Positions 16,191-23,320 of a stretch of DNA of 43,203 nt are shown here, piece by piece; the first letter of the stretch is position 1; each line of letters opens with the position of its first letter. The notes under the pieces are model-generated. The model was not told the DNA's origin, made no database searches, and saw nothing but the letters and a program-made list of their open reading frames with translations. The stretch is from a virus, in IMG/VR virus record IMGVR_UViG_3300017739_000026, positions 1 through 43,203 of that record. One strand, 5' to 3'. Both the position numbers and the translations under genes were made by a program.

Positions 16191-16298
16191 AGAGAAATCA
16201 CAGAGGTGCTAACACCTACTGTGCCTTTTTAATTTATTGGGGGATATACAACTGAACTTCACTGCATTCCGCAAAAGAGCGTTAGTTGTACTATGTGT
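16191..16298. other. Intergenic region between methyltransferase and tctA
   Basis: 108 bases without a gene. Besides the hairpin at 16199-16223 it holds an A-rich stretch and no clear sigma70 promoter; TGTATA at about 16249 on the minus strand lacks a good -35. It is one of the longer gaps in the window, so it may carry an unrecognised promoter for tctA-tctC. Confidence 0.5.
16199..16223 (-). promoter_or_regulatory. Hairpin in the tctA leader
   Basis: Bases 16199-16208 (CACAGAGGTG) pair with 16213-16223 (CACCTACTGTG) with one bulged A and a 4-base loop. On the minus strand the stem ends 9 bases before the tctA ATG, where a ribosome would land, and no clear purine-rich ribosome-binding site is seen. 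It could control translation. On the plus strand it is followed by CCTTTTTAA and would resemble a weak terminator. Confidence 0.45.
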
Positions 16299-16976
16299 TT
16301 ATTTAGTCCGCCACACGAAGTATAACCGATTTTTGTGGCTGTCGGTTCTAATGTCTAGTATTTCTACGCCAAGTTGTTCTGCACAGTTAACAATAAAGTT
16401 GCTGTCCCATGGGTAAAAGTAAATCCAGTTTGACTCGCTTTTGTCATGTGGTAGTCCAGGATTTGCTCTAAAGAACATTACTGCACCTGGATTACACAAA
16501 CTTACAGCATGTTCCAGTTCTGCATAAATTTTATCTGTGCTGCCAAAGTTGATACTGCCAAGTGCTATTGTAGCATCATACTTTTCATCTGGATGATGAT
16601 CTAGTAGTTTTACATGCAAATCTGCTGCATCATTATAAGGATCAATGCCAACTAGATTATCTATCTTGCCTTTAAACTCATGATATCCGCAACCAATGTC
16701 TAGTACCTTGCGTGGCTTTAAACTGTTGATCTCGTCAATGAGTGCAAGTCCACTGTACTTGTACTTTTTCATTTCGCCTTGCCATACATTGCGAAAGTAG
16801 TTGTCTAACACTTTATCGTCAATGCGATCAACAAGTTCGCCAATGTGTGTATATTCAACATCAATTTCAACGTCGAATGTACCTTGAATAGCCTGTTGCA
16901 ATGTGCGTGAGTTACGCAACAACTGCGGGCTAGTATGGATCATTTGTTCAAGTTTGTGTAGGATTTTATGGTTCAC
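16299..16976 (-). CDS. Class I SAM-dependent methyltransferase
   Basis: 225 residues. VLDIGCGYHEFKG (about 90-102) is motif I for SAM binding, LVGIDPYND (about 107-115) carries the acidic residue for the ribose, and DATIALGSINFG follows at about 133-144. The N-terminal helical 80 residues are unrecognised and may bind substrate. The ATG overlaps the stop of the upstream gene (ATGA). Likely a small-molecule or glycan methyltransferase, cytoplasmic; substrate unknown. Confidence 0.78.
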   Translation of the reverse strand: MNHKILHKLEQMIHTSPQLLRNSRTLQQAIQGTFDVEIDVEYTHIGELVDRIDDKVLDNYFRNVWQGEMKKYKYSGLALIDEINSLKPRKVLDIGCGYHEFKGKIDNLVGIDPYNDAADLHVKLLDHHPDEKYDATIALGSINFGSTDKIYAELEHAVSLCNPGAVMFFRANPGLPHDKSESNWIYFYPWDSNFIVNCAEQLGVEILDIRTDSHKNRLYFVWRTK

Positions 16977-17542
16977 GGTTTATAAGTTCCTATAAAAATG
17001 TCACTGTGTTTGTGATGTTGTATCCATTGTACACTATGTTTTTGACCAAAGTCAAGTATTAATTTATTCTGTTCTTCAATACGTTTGGTCATCAAGTAGT
17101 CTGTTTCATACCAGTCATAGTTTGGATAGGTAATGTCAAATCCACCTGCCTTCTTCCACCATAGAAAACTTGCCCAGTCTGGTCTGTAAACTAGTTGTAT
17201 CCATGCAAGTGGATAGCGTTCTTGTATTTCATTAAAGTAGTAGGGCCACTCGTGACTCATTAGTAGTTTGCTTCCAGAACTAAGGTCCCACTGTGTATAG
17301 GGTGCATTGAGGTTGTGCTTATCCAACCCGCCTTCAGCAGGGTTTGCAGGAAACTCCATACCAGTGCCATAATAAGCATCACAGTGTCCACTGAAGTCGC
17401 CATGTTTGTATATGCGATGTTCTGCACGATCTGTGCAGTTGTATTGACCCGAGGATTTTATTTCCTGTGCAATGCCACTCCAGCGACTGCCAGGCACACC
17501 TGTGTAAAATATATATTGGGGGAGCATAAAAATATTTATCAT
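16973..17542 (-). CDS. Sulfotransferase-like phage protein
   Basis: 189 residues from the first ATG; a second ATG at 17527 is possible and neither has a strong ribosome-binding site. YTGVPGSRWSGIAQEI at about 13-28 is a degenerate P-loop of the type found in sulfotransferase-like proteins. The C-half (WIQLVYRPDWASFLWWKKAGG) is aromatic-rich. It is the first minus-strand gene left of the divergent phoH promoter. Nucleotide or PAPS binding is inferred from the motif. Confidence 0.42.
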   Translation of the reverse strand: MINIFMLPQYIFYTGVPGSRWSGIAQEIKSSGQYNCTDRAEHRIYKHGDFSGHCDAYYGTGMEFPANPAEGGLDKHNLNAPYTQWDLSSGSKLLMSHEWPYYFNEIQERYPLAWIQLVYRPDWASFLWWKKAGGFDITYPNYDWYETDYLMTKRIEEQNKLILDFGQKHSVQWIQHHKHSDIFIGTYKP

Positions 17543-17603
17543 TATATGCGCACTTAATCAAATATATGGATACTTAACTATCGCTCTAGCGACGTAAGTA
17601 ATA

Positions 17604-17633
17604 TTAACAAGGGAGGCATATTTGCTCTATAAT
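17604..17633 (+). promoter_or_regulatory. Sigma70-like promoter of the phoH unit
   Basis: TTAACA (17604-17609) and TATAAT (17628-17633) are separated by 18 bases: 5/6 and 6/6 consensus matches. It points at phoH, with a leader of about 40 bases and AGGAG at 17664-17668. The 138-base divergent gap is otherwise empty. Confidence 0.6.
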
Positions 17634-17680
17634 ATAACACCTTGTATGCTTCTCTATGCAATCAGGAGAATGCATATATA

Positions 17681-18430
17681 ATGGCTAGAAAACAACGCAA
17701 AGCTAAACCTCAGCGTCAACACCTTACACATGCTGAGTATATGGAATCAAACGTACACTACCTACCACAAGCAACCAAACAAAAAGAAGTTCATTTACAT
17801 GGACGCAATCCTAACCAAAAATCTTACATTTTTAAACTACTAGATCCTACGCAAACTATTGTTTTTGCAACAGGACCAGCAGGCACGGGAAAAACAATGT
17901 TGGCTGTACTAGCAGCTGTTAAAGCGTTAAAAGAAGGAGATGCAGAACGTATTATCATTACACGACCGGCAGTAGGTGTAGATGATGAACAACACGGTTT
18001 CCTACCAGGCACTATAGAAGATAAGATGGCGCCTTGGACAAAGCCAATATTTGATGTAATGAGAGATTACTACAATGCCAAGCAAATACAAACCATGATC
18101 CAGGAAGGTGTTATTGAGATTTCGCCACTGGCATTCATGCGGGGTCGAACTTTTAAAAACGCTTGGGTTATTGCAGATGAAATGCAGAACGCAACACCTA
18201 ATCAAATGAAGATGTTACTTACACGCATTGGAGACAACAGTCGTATGGTAGTAACCGGTGATATTGCACAAACAGATCGTAAAGAATATGAAAACGGATT
18301 GATTGATTTCAAACGACTATATGCGAGATTTAACGACAGTGAGTACATTAGCATTGCTGAGTTTGAACATCAAGACATTGAAAGACATCCAGCAGTCATC
18401 GAAGTCTTAGATATATATGGCGATAAATAA
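17681..18430 (+). CDS. phoH: PhoH-like ATPase
   Basis: 249 residues from ATG 17681. I preferred this over an upstream TTG because AGGAG (17664-17668) precedes it, although the spacing is long (12 bases). Walker A GPAGTGKT is at 65-72, RPAVGVDDEQHGFLPG at 95-110 is the PhoH signature, Walker B is VIADE at 163-167, and MVVTGDIAQTDR follows as the sensor region. PhoH is widespread in marine phages; it is a predicted RNA/nucleotide-dependent ATPase linked to phosphate stress, but its phage role is unsettled. With the next gene it forms the only plus-strand unit in the window. Confidence 0.93.
   Translation: MARKQRKAKPQRQHLTHAEYMESNVHYLPQATKQKEVHLHGRNPNQKSYIFKLLDPTQTIVFATGPAGTGKTMLAVLAAVKALKEGDAERIIITRPAVGVDDEQHGFLPGTIEDKMAPWTKPIFDVMRDYYNAKQIQTMIQEGVIEISPLAFMRGRTFKNAWVIADEMQNATPNQMKMLLTRIGDNSRMVVTGDIAQTDRKEYENGLIDFKRLYARFNDSEYISIAEFEHQDIERHPAVIEVLDIYGDK
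18422..18429 (+). promoter_or_regulatory. Late-promoter-like box GATAAATA
   Basis: The same 8-mer found before three tail genes on the minus strand occurs here on the plus strand, overlapping the phoH stop and 44 bases before the ATG at 18473. It suggests that the downstream gene is late-expressed independently of phoH. Confidence 0.4.
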
Positions 18431-18472
18431 ACATGTTATAACAAACAGATTTATCTTCGGAGAACAAGACAC

Positions 18473-18997
18473 ATGGCAACAGATTATAGATTTGCTATTC
18501 AATGCTGGCAAGACAGTGCAGGCAGTGAAGACGCAAGAATGGACGTATTCATTGATGGTACAAAAGTTGTAGACAATACAACAATCACTGCTACTAGCGC
18601 AGATAGCCCACAGTTAGTAACGTGGGAAACTACAGGACTTGCAGATCCTGCTGGCGACGGTAGTGTGGACATTGATATTAAGGTAGTGCTCAAGAACGAG
18701 TACTATGTAGACACTGACACAGATAGAAATATTTGGATTGACATGATTGGGTACAATCCTAAAGCCAATAATGTAAGTGGACAAAGCGGCGCAGTATATA
18801 CAACACCAAGTAGTAATCCAGCAACAGTTGTATCAGACTGGACAACAGCAGACAGTTATATGCAGGAACTTCCTACAGCAGTAGCAGGTGACCAGATTCC
18901 AAGTGATTTTTGGAGCGGTGTTACAGTTTTCAATCATATCCCTGTTTGGGGAAGTGATGGTATAGACGGTACAACTGTTACCCTTCCACTAAAATAG
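18473..18997 (+). CDS. Putative carbohydrate-binding (CBM36/60-like) protein
   Basis: 174 residues, no signal peptide, beta-rich. Residues 22-35 (RMDVFIDGTKVVDN), a conserved 'VVLKNEYY' near 71-78 and DTDRNIWIDMIGYN at 82-95 follow the pattern of calcium-dependent xylan-binding modules (VDG ... ND ... DRNLxVDxI). The C-terminal 75 residues are unrecognised. GGAG precedes the ATG, and a strong terminator follows 22 bases after the stop. A virion-associated glycan-binding role is inferred, supported by the late box upstream. Confidence 0.5.
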   Translation: MATDYRFAIQCWQDSAGSEDARMDVFIDGTKVVDNTTITATSADSPQLVTWETTGLADPAGDGSVDIDIKVVLKNEYYVDTDTDRNIWIDMIGYNPKANNVSGQSGAVYTTPSSNPATVVSDWTTADSYMQELPTAVAGDQIPSDFWSGVTVFNHIPVWGSDGIDGTTVTLPLK

Positions 18998-19018
18998 ATC
19001 GCATAATAAAAATAAAAG

Positions 19019-19043
19019 AAAAGCGCCATATGGCGCTTTTTTT
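19019..19043. terminator. Bidirectional intrinsic terminator
   Basis: A perfect GC-rich stem (AAAGCGCC, ATAT loop, GGCGCTTT) is followed by a T run on the plus strand and by TTTTCTTTTATTTTT on the minus strand. It sits where the plus-strand phoH unit meets the minus-strand tRNA cluster, so it probably stops both convergent transcripts. Confidence 0.92.
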
Positions 19044-19049
19044 GTGACT

Positions 19050-19126
19050 TGGCGCGGCTGAAGAGATTCGAACTCCTAACCTTCGGTTTCGTAGACCGAT
19101 GCTCTATCCAGTTGAGCTACAGCCGC
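19050..19126 (-). tRNA. tRNA-Arg(ACG)
   Basis: 77 bases including an encoded CCA. Acceptor GCGGCTG/CAGCCGC, D stem GCTC/GAGC, anticodon stem TCGGT/ACCGA with loop CTACGAA (anticodon ACG), standard T arm with TTCGAAT, discriminator G. It reads CGN Arg codons if A34 is deaminated to inosine, as in bacterial tRNA-Arg(ICG). Confidence 0.95.
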
Positions 19127-19131
19127 TGATT

Positions 19132-19206
19132 TGGTATCCCTACCCGGATTCGAACCGAGATTGCCGCCGTGAAAGGGCGGTGTCCTAACCATTAGACGAT
19201 AGGGAC
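19132..19206 (-). tRNA. tRNA-Glu(TTC)
   Basis: 75 bases with encoded CCA. Anticodon stem CCGCC/GGCGG with loop CTTTCAC (anticodon TTC), T loop TTCGAAT, discriminator A. The acceptor GTCCCTA/TAGGGAT closes with a G1-U72 wobble where Watson-Crick G-C is usual. Confidence 0.95.
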
Positions 19207-19211
19207 TTATT

Positions 19212-19297
19212 TGGCATAGGTGGAGGGATTCGAACCCCCTAGCATCTCTGCTCTAGTTTTGGAGACTAGTGTGACACTCCAACTTCACCGCACCTAC
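19212..19297 (-). tRNA. tRNA with CCA anticodon and long variable arm (Trp-like)
   Basis: 86 bases with encoded CCA. Acceptor GTAGGTG/CACCTAT (G1-U72), D stem GTGA/TCAC, anticodon stem CTAGT/ACTAG with loop CTCCAAA, identical to the tRNA-Trp loop (anticodon CCA). Unlike normal tRNA-Trp (short variable loop), the variable region is 13 bases and folds as AGCA-GAGA-TGCT, a class II feature of Ser/Leu/Tyr tRNAs. Position 8 is C rather than U. Discriminator G suits both Trp and Ser. Trp identity is the default call; charging is uncertain. Confidence 0.8.
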
Positions 19298-19298
19298 A

Positions 19299-19433
19299 TT
19301 ATTTGTTGCGTTTACGCCTAAACTTTCTAAGCCTTGCATACTTTCTCAGCATACACTCAATAACAATATTTTTAAGTTTGCGACGTTTTGATCTTGCCGC
19401 TTGACTTCGATCTAGTCTAGTACCTCTGTCCAT
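19299..19433 (-). CDS. Very basic 44-residue protein
   Basis: A 44-codon frame translated by eye, starting MDRGTRLDRSQAARSKRRK and ending LRKFRRKRNK. About 40% of residues are Arg or Lys and they lie on helix-forming segments, suggesting nucleic-acid binding. GAGG lies 5-8 bases upstream of the ATG. It ends 2 bases from the tRNA cluster and starts 10 bases after the HAD gene, so it is co-transcribed with both. It could be a small nucleic-acid-binding or host-takeover protein; unrecognised. Confidence 0.6.
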   Translation of the reverse strand: MDRGTRLDRSQAARSKRRKLKNIVIECMLRKYARLRKFRRKRNK

Positions 19434-19443
19434 ATCTGCCTCT

Positions 19444-20016
19444 TTATGCAGTTACGATCTCGTAAACCTCTTTCCAACTCTTAGCAAGTGGAAAATCCTT
19501 GCAATCCATGTTAAAGCCATGCTCGATTACAATAGGCTTCAGACCGACTTTTTCACCAGCGAGTGCGTTTTCTACTTTGTCCTCGACCCAGTAACAACCG
19601 CTGTCTTTGTATTTAAGTAAAGCCTCGTCTTTGTCGGCGCCAGTAGCCAAGCAAACAACACTTTCAAAAGTGCCTTTGCCAAACAGTTTTGCTAAGTTCC
19701 GTTCCCGCAACTTTTGTGCATACTTGTTAGTTGACAAACTAGTAACACAAATAAATGTCCATCCTTCGTCAGCCATCTTAGTGATAACTTCGACTGCATC
19801 ACGCAGTGGAGGAAGGTAACCAATAGCAGCACTTTCGTTGAAGATGCGTATCATCTTCTTGCCTTGTTCTTTGCTAATACCGTACTGTTCGCCTACGTTG
19901 TAGATCGTCTCAGCACCTTCTATCTTTTGGAATCCGTATTCTTCCATAAAAATATGGAAGGCATACTCCCAATTACATAGGACGCCATCACAATCAACAA
20001 TAATAGTCTTTTTCAT
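19444..20016 (-). CDS. HAD-superfamily phosphatase (5'-nucleotidase-like)
   Basis: 190 residues. Motif I IIVDCDGVLCNW has the nucleophile Asp8 and acid/base Asp10. FICVTSLST (about 92-100) is motif II, and later Lys and Asp residues (ATGADKDEALL; YWVEDKVENA) fill motifs III/IV. Phage homologues are usually 5'(3')-deoxyribonucleotidases, fitting nucleotide metabolism alongside MazG; the exact substrate is not visible. A TTGACA/TATACT promoter lies 31-58 bases upstream, and the tRNAs and basic protein are downstream. Confidence 0.85.
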   Translation of the reverse strand: MKKTIIVDCDGVLCNWEYAFHIFMEEYGFQKIEGAETIYNVGEQYGISKEQGKKMIRIFNESAAIGYLPPLRDAVEVITKMADEGWTFICVTSLSTNKYAQKLRERNLAKLFGKGTFESVVCLATGADKDEALLKYKDSGCYWVEDKVENALAGEKVGLKPIVIEHGFNMDCKDFPLAKSWKEVYEIVTA

Positions 20017-20046
20017 ATTTTCTCTTTCTCTTTAACTTACTTTACT

Positions 20047-20074
20047 AGTATAGCAAACTTTTAAGTTTTGTCAA
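20047..20074 (-). promoter_or_regulatory. Sigma70-like promoter of the HAD-tRNA unit
   Basis: TTGACA (20069-20074) and TATACT (20047-20052) are separated by 16 bases: 6/6 and 5/6 consensus matches. The -35 overlaps the end of the preceding gene. It would drive the HAD gene, the basic protein and the three tRNAs. Confidence 0.65.
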
Positions 20075-20729
20075 CCACTTTTACATAGTTAAGCACAGTT
20101 TCTTTGCCACCGTGGAACTTACTGGTCTGGTGACGTTTGACTTTGCCTTCTACTGTACAAGCATCGCCCCAATGTTCTGCAGAATGTTTAGTAAAGAAGC
20201 AAACAATATCTGTGCCGATTTTAGCATTTACAATGTAGCAAGCCAGTCTCTGTATAAAACTACAGTTAATGATTTCTACTTCGCCGCTGATCTTCTCGCC
20301 TAGATTGCCAATGTATTCACTAACAGTACTAAGTTTGCGCATTTCGATGTCTTTAGCATCACGTTTGACTGCACGGTTGTATGCTTTAGGCAAACTTGCT
20401 ATTACGCCAATATCTCTGCGATCAACTACACCTGTTTGGATAAGGTTGAGAACTTTTTGCTCAAAATCATTGATCTTGGCACCCATGGCTTTAAATGTCA
20501 AGCCTCTGTAGTATTTGATGATATCTTCTGCAGTAGTTTCGCAGTCTTGCGTAACTGTGTCTATAAACGCAGTTTGCTGTTCACTAAGAACACCTAAATG
20601 TGAAAGGATAAGTGTTTTGTTGGTCACGGTGTCTGGACCAGGATAGTTTATGTATTCTTCTTGATTTTGGTTATATGCTGCAACAGCGTAGGTCATTACT
20701 AGTTTGAGGTCGAAAGTAGTATCTTTCAT
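20061..20729 (-). CDS. Unknown phage protein (222 aa)
   Basis: 222 residues, soluble. The N-terminal half is helical. The C-terminal half is beta-rich, with CYIVNAKIGTDIVCFF and EGKVKRHQTSKFHGGKETVL, a pattern that could be an OB-like fold binding nucleic acid. It has its own near-consensus promoter and lies between nucleotide-metabolism and replication genes. A replication-associated role is inferred from position; I do not recognise the family. Confidence 0.5.
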   Translation of the reverse strand: MKDTTFDLKLVMTYAVAAYNQNQEEYINYPGPDTVTNKTLILSHLGVLSEQQTAFIDTVTQDCETTAEDIIKYYRGLTFKAMGAKINDFEQKVLNLIQTGVVDRRDIGVIASLPKAYNRAVKRDAKDIEMRKLSTVSEYIGNLGEKISGEVEIINCSFIQRLACYIVNAKIGTDIVCFFTKHSAEHWGDACTVEGKVKRHQTSKFHGGKETVLNYVKVVDKT

Positions 20730-20764
20730 TGCTTTGGTCCTTGGTAATGTTTAACAATATGTAT

Positions 20765-20792
20765 ATAATAGCACCTTTATATTATTTGTCAA
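20765..20792 (-). promoter_or_regulatory. Sigma70-like promoter of the 222-aa gene
   Basis: TTGACA (20787-20792) and TATTAT (20765-20770) are separated by 16 bases. The -35 overlaps the last codons of the radical SAM gene. The 52-base gap holds nothing else. Confidence 0.6.
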
Positions 20793-21750
20793 CCAGATCC
20801 TTGTAAATCATCCTCAAACTATTTTGTGCTTGTATATTTTTCGTTACACACGTTCTTTGCCAAAGATCTTCTTCCCACGCAACCTTTCCTGTGTAATGGC
20901 TGTAATGAAACTGCTCAGGATTAGTGCAGATATGTGTGTGCCAAACACTGATGTTCTGTTGGTCAATCCAAGTTGCAAGTTCTGGTATATTGTCTATGTT
21001 GTCATGTTGTACAACTGTGTTAACCATAAACTTGGGATCTAGTGCTTGTCTTAGTGCTTGTATATTTTTTTGTATTATATCCCAACTACACAGCGTCCTA
21101 ATGCGTTCTATTGTTTCTCCTGTGCCATCTATACTCAGTACAAAACATAAGTTAGTAAAACGTTTAAGTGCAGACATCATATGGTCTGTCAAGATAGTTG
21201 CATTTGTATTGATTATTATTTCGCAGTCAACGTTTTCTAAACTATCGAGCACAGTGCTAAAACTCTTTATCATAAAAGGTTCACCGCCTGCAAGATAAAT
21301 GCGTTTAGCATTAGGGTTGATATCAAGATCGGGCTCTACAGTTTTGTAAATATCTTCATGACCTAAGTATCTAGCCCATTCGCTGCTACTGCCTGCATTG
21401 CAAGTTTGACATCTTAGGTTACAAAGATTACTGTATCGCAAGTCATAACTTAGTTCTTCTGGATTATGGAAATCTAAATCTGGAAAGGATTTAAGCCATT
21501 CTTTGTTGTAAAGTTGCCGTTCACTAAAAGTCTTTATTTGTTCTTGCGCTACACATTTTCTGCATTCACCAACAGATTTATTGTCTAGCATTGCTGTGCG
21601 CACTGCTTGTAGTCGATCATCGTCGATGATGTCGCTGCTATGACAACAAAGTTTTTGCTTATTGTTGAGGTCTATGTGCTTGTGTATGAAAGGAAGGACG
21701 CAGAAACTATGCCCATATGTTAGTACATCCTTTAGTTGGATATCTGACAT
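20782..21750 (-). CDS. Radical SAM protein with N-terminal auxiliary-cluster cysteines
   Basis: 322 residues. The radical SAM motif CNLRCQTC has Cys110, Cys114 and Cys117, followed by YLAGGEPFMI, the SAM-binding GGE. Ahead of it lie Cys17, Cys35, Cys36, Cys63 and Cys66, resembling the twitch/SPASM auxiliary [4Fe-4S] site but placed N-terminally, as in the N-terminal-twitch radical SAM family. It would generate a deoxyadenosyl radical to modify a peptide, sugar or other substrate. The ATG overlaps the end of the clamp-loader gene. A related protein is at 35029-36318. Substrate unknown. Confidence 0.85.
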   Translation of the reverse strand: MSDIQLKDVLTYGHSFCVLPFIHKHIDLNNKQKLCCHSSDIIDDDRLQAVRTAMLDNKSVGECRKCVAQEQIKTFSERQLYNKEWLKSFPDLDFHNPEELSYDLRYSNLCNLRCQTCNAGSSSEWARYLGHEDIYKTVEPDLDINPNAKRIYLAGGEPFMIKSFSTVLDSLENVDCEIIINTNATILTDHMMSALKRFTNLCFVLSIDGTGETIERIRTLCSWDIIQKNIQALRQALDPKFMVNTVVQHDNIDNIPELATWIDQQNISVWHTHICTNPEQFHYSHYTGKVAWEEDLWQRTCVTKNIQAQNSLRMIYKDLVDK

Positions 21751-22655
21751 AGTTCTACTAGTGTTGCCGCCAAGTTAATCTCTTGGTCTGCTACCATTGG
21801 AATGTTGCGCAGTCCTTTTGCAATGATGAGAATAGCTGCATCCTTTTGTTCCTGTGTTTCTCCCCACAGTTCCAAGTTGTCATACATCCAGCGGAACAGA
21901 TCATCCATTTCCTCAGGACGCACTTGACTGCACAGCATCTTACGAGCCTCTAGTATCTTACCTTGCTTGAACAAGTCTACCACTGCTAGTTTGTAGTCTG
22001 CTGTTGCACTATCACCTTCGTTTGGCTTTACTAGTGTGCCATCCACTGTGTTCATCTGACACAAGTTCAAGCATTTACGCAAGTCAGGATATGTTGCTTT
22101 TACATAACTGTCCAGTGTATCAATATCAATCTCTACACCTTCTTCAACACACACTGTTGCAATACGAGCAGTAAACTCTGTGTGATCAATCTTTTCAATG
22201 TGAAAGCCTTGACAACGGCTGTGCAGTGCAGGGATAATCTTGTTTGGATAGTTACAAGTGAGAATAAAGCGACTACTGCTTGCATATGTTTCCATTACAC
22301 CACGCAGTGCCGCTTGACCATTTGGACTGATATAATCAGCCTCATCTAGCAGTACAACTTTAAAATCACCAAAAGGCATAGTTTGTACAAAGTTAGTGAT
22401 CTTATCACGCACGTTTTCAACACTGTTTTCACGACTAGCATTGATCTCTAGTACATCATACTCATCAATATCAAGCATGTTAATAAGCACTTTTGCCAGT
22501 GTAGTTTTACCTGTGCCTGGAGCACCACTAAACAGCAAGTGTGGAATAGTTTTTGCATCTACCCAACCCTGCACTTGTTTACGTTGTGCATCATCTCTAA
22601 ACACATAGTCTGAGATTGTGCTAGGTCTGTATTTTTCTGTCCAAAGTTCTTTCAT
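21732..22655 (-). CDS. 44: Sliding-clamp loader large subunit (T4 gp44-like)
   Basis: 307 residues. AAA+ ATPase with the clamp-loader N-terminus WTEKYRP at 5-11, Walker A GAPGTGKT at 44-51, Walker B VVLLDEAD at 99-106, and an SRC motif (LHSRCQGF, about 147-154) supplying the arginine finger. The C-terminal helical collar occupies about 230-307. It is the phage homologue of RFC/gp44 and loads the gp45 clamp, which is not in this window. It is encoded after two tiny genes (22652-22911) with ATGA overlaps and before the radical SAM gene. Confidence 0.93.
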   Translation of the reverse strand: MKELWTEKYRPSTISDYVFRDDAQRKQVQGWVDAKTIPHLLFSGAPGTGKTTLAKVLINMLDIDEYDVLEINASRENSVENVRDKITNFVQTMPFGDFKVVLLDEADYISPNGQAALRGVMETYASSSRFILTCNYPNKIIPALHSRCQGFHIEKIDHTEFTARIATVCVEEGVEIDIDTLDSYVKATYPDLRKCLNLCQMNTVDGTLVKPNEGDSATADYKLAVVDLFKQGKILEARKMLCSQVRPEEMDDLFRWMYDNLELWGETQEQKDAAILIIAKGLRNIPMVADQEINLAATLVELCQISN

Positions 22656-22789
22656 CGAACAAGATCCTCAATAGCAAGATATACGCCGTATAGAAAGAAA
22701 CTCCAGATAACAACGAATCCAACGATGCTCGTATCGCAGTATCCGTACTCATCAGCAAGTCCTAGTTTCTTAAAAAATTTGTGTATCAT
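22652..22789 (-). CDS. Tiny membrane protein (45 aa)
   Basis: 45 codons translated by eye, starting MIHKFFKKLGLADEYG, with a hydrophobic segment at about 22-39 (SIVGFVVIWSFFLYGVYL). Start and stop both lie in ATGA overlaps with flanking genes (22786-22789 and 22652-22655). That tight packing is the main support. Function unknown. Confidence 0.55.
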   Translation of the reverse strand: MIHKFFKKLGLADEYGYCDTSIVGFVVIWSFFLYGVYLAIEDLVR

Positions 22790-22911
22790 TTGTAGGTTCC
22801 ATCTAAGTTATAGTGTTTAGCATTGTACATGAAACAGAGCAGAGCTGTCAATATTCCATATTGATTTTTAAGTTGTATAAACCAACTGCGATAGTGTTTA
22901 AGGGTTGACAT
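22786..22911 (-). CDS. Tiny unknown protein (41 aa)
   Basis: 41 codons, starting MSTLKHYRSWFIQLKNQYG and ending NLDGTYK. It overlaps the acyltransferase gene by 14 bases and the next tiny gene by 4. No clear ribosome-binding site is seen, so it relies on coupling or may not be translated. Confidence 0.4.
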   Translation of the reverse strand: MSTLKHYRSWFIQLKNQYGILTALLCFMYNAKHYNLDGTYK

Positions 22912-23320
22912 ATTCAAAGTTTACAGTATCTTCGTTAACACGCAGCTTGATTGCACCATTCTTCAAATGAAATCGTTCTGCCATTTCTGTAGGAGGGCTT
23001 AGTGTAACAAATCTGTCTACGTCTGGCATGTTGCTTTTGATCCATTCTACTGCATCAAATACAACGTCTGCACCTGCGCCGCGTTCATAACTCCATACTG
23101 TGTAAAACACAGCCGTAGTGCCTGGATTGTCCAGCACTTCCTCAGTGCTAGGCACATCCTCGCAGAATGCAGCGCAAATGATTGCAGCAGGTGCTTCGTC
23201 CTTGTACCACAGTGCAAATGCTTTGCGGTTTTCTGTGATGCGAAAGTTTGCATCAATGTGTGGTCTTACAGGATCGTGATCGAAATATGAGAGTTGTGTT
23301 TCATCAATAACAGTTAACAT
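22898..23320 (-). CDS. GNAT-like acyltransferase
   Basis: 140 residues. VFYTVWSYERGAGADVVFDA (about 71-90) resembles GNAT motif A (beta strand, then the Gly-containing acyl-CoA pyrophosphate loop RGAGA, then helix), and ERFHLKNGA near 115-123 is the motif B helix. Size fits a single GNAT domain. It is followed by replication genes. Acetylation of a protein or small molecule is inferred; the motif is imperfect. Confidence 0.55.
   Translation of the reverse strand: MLTVIDETQLSYFDHDPVRPHIDANFRITENRKAFALWYKDEAPAAIICAAFCEDVPSTEEVLDNPGTTAVFYTVWSYERGAGADVVFDAVEWIKSNMPDVDRFVTLSPPTEMAERFHLKNGAIKLRVNEDTVNFEYVNP

Noticed and set aside
17533-17540. GATAAATA box before the gene at 16973-17542
   Set aside because: It overlaps that gene's own first codons (ATGATAAATA), so it cannot serve as its promoter at a normal distance.
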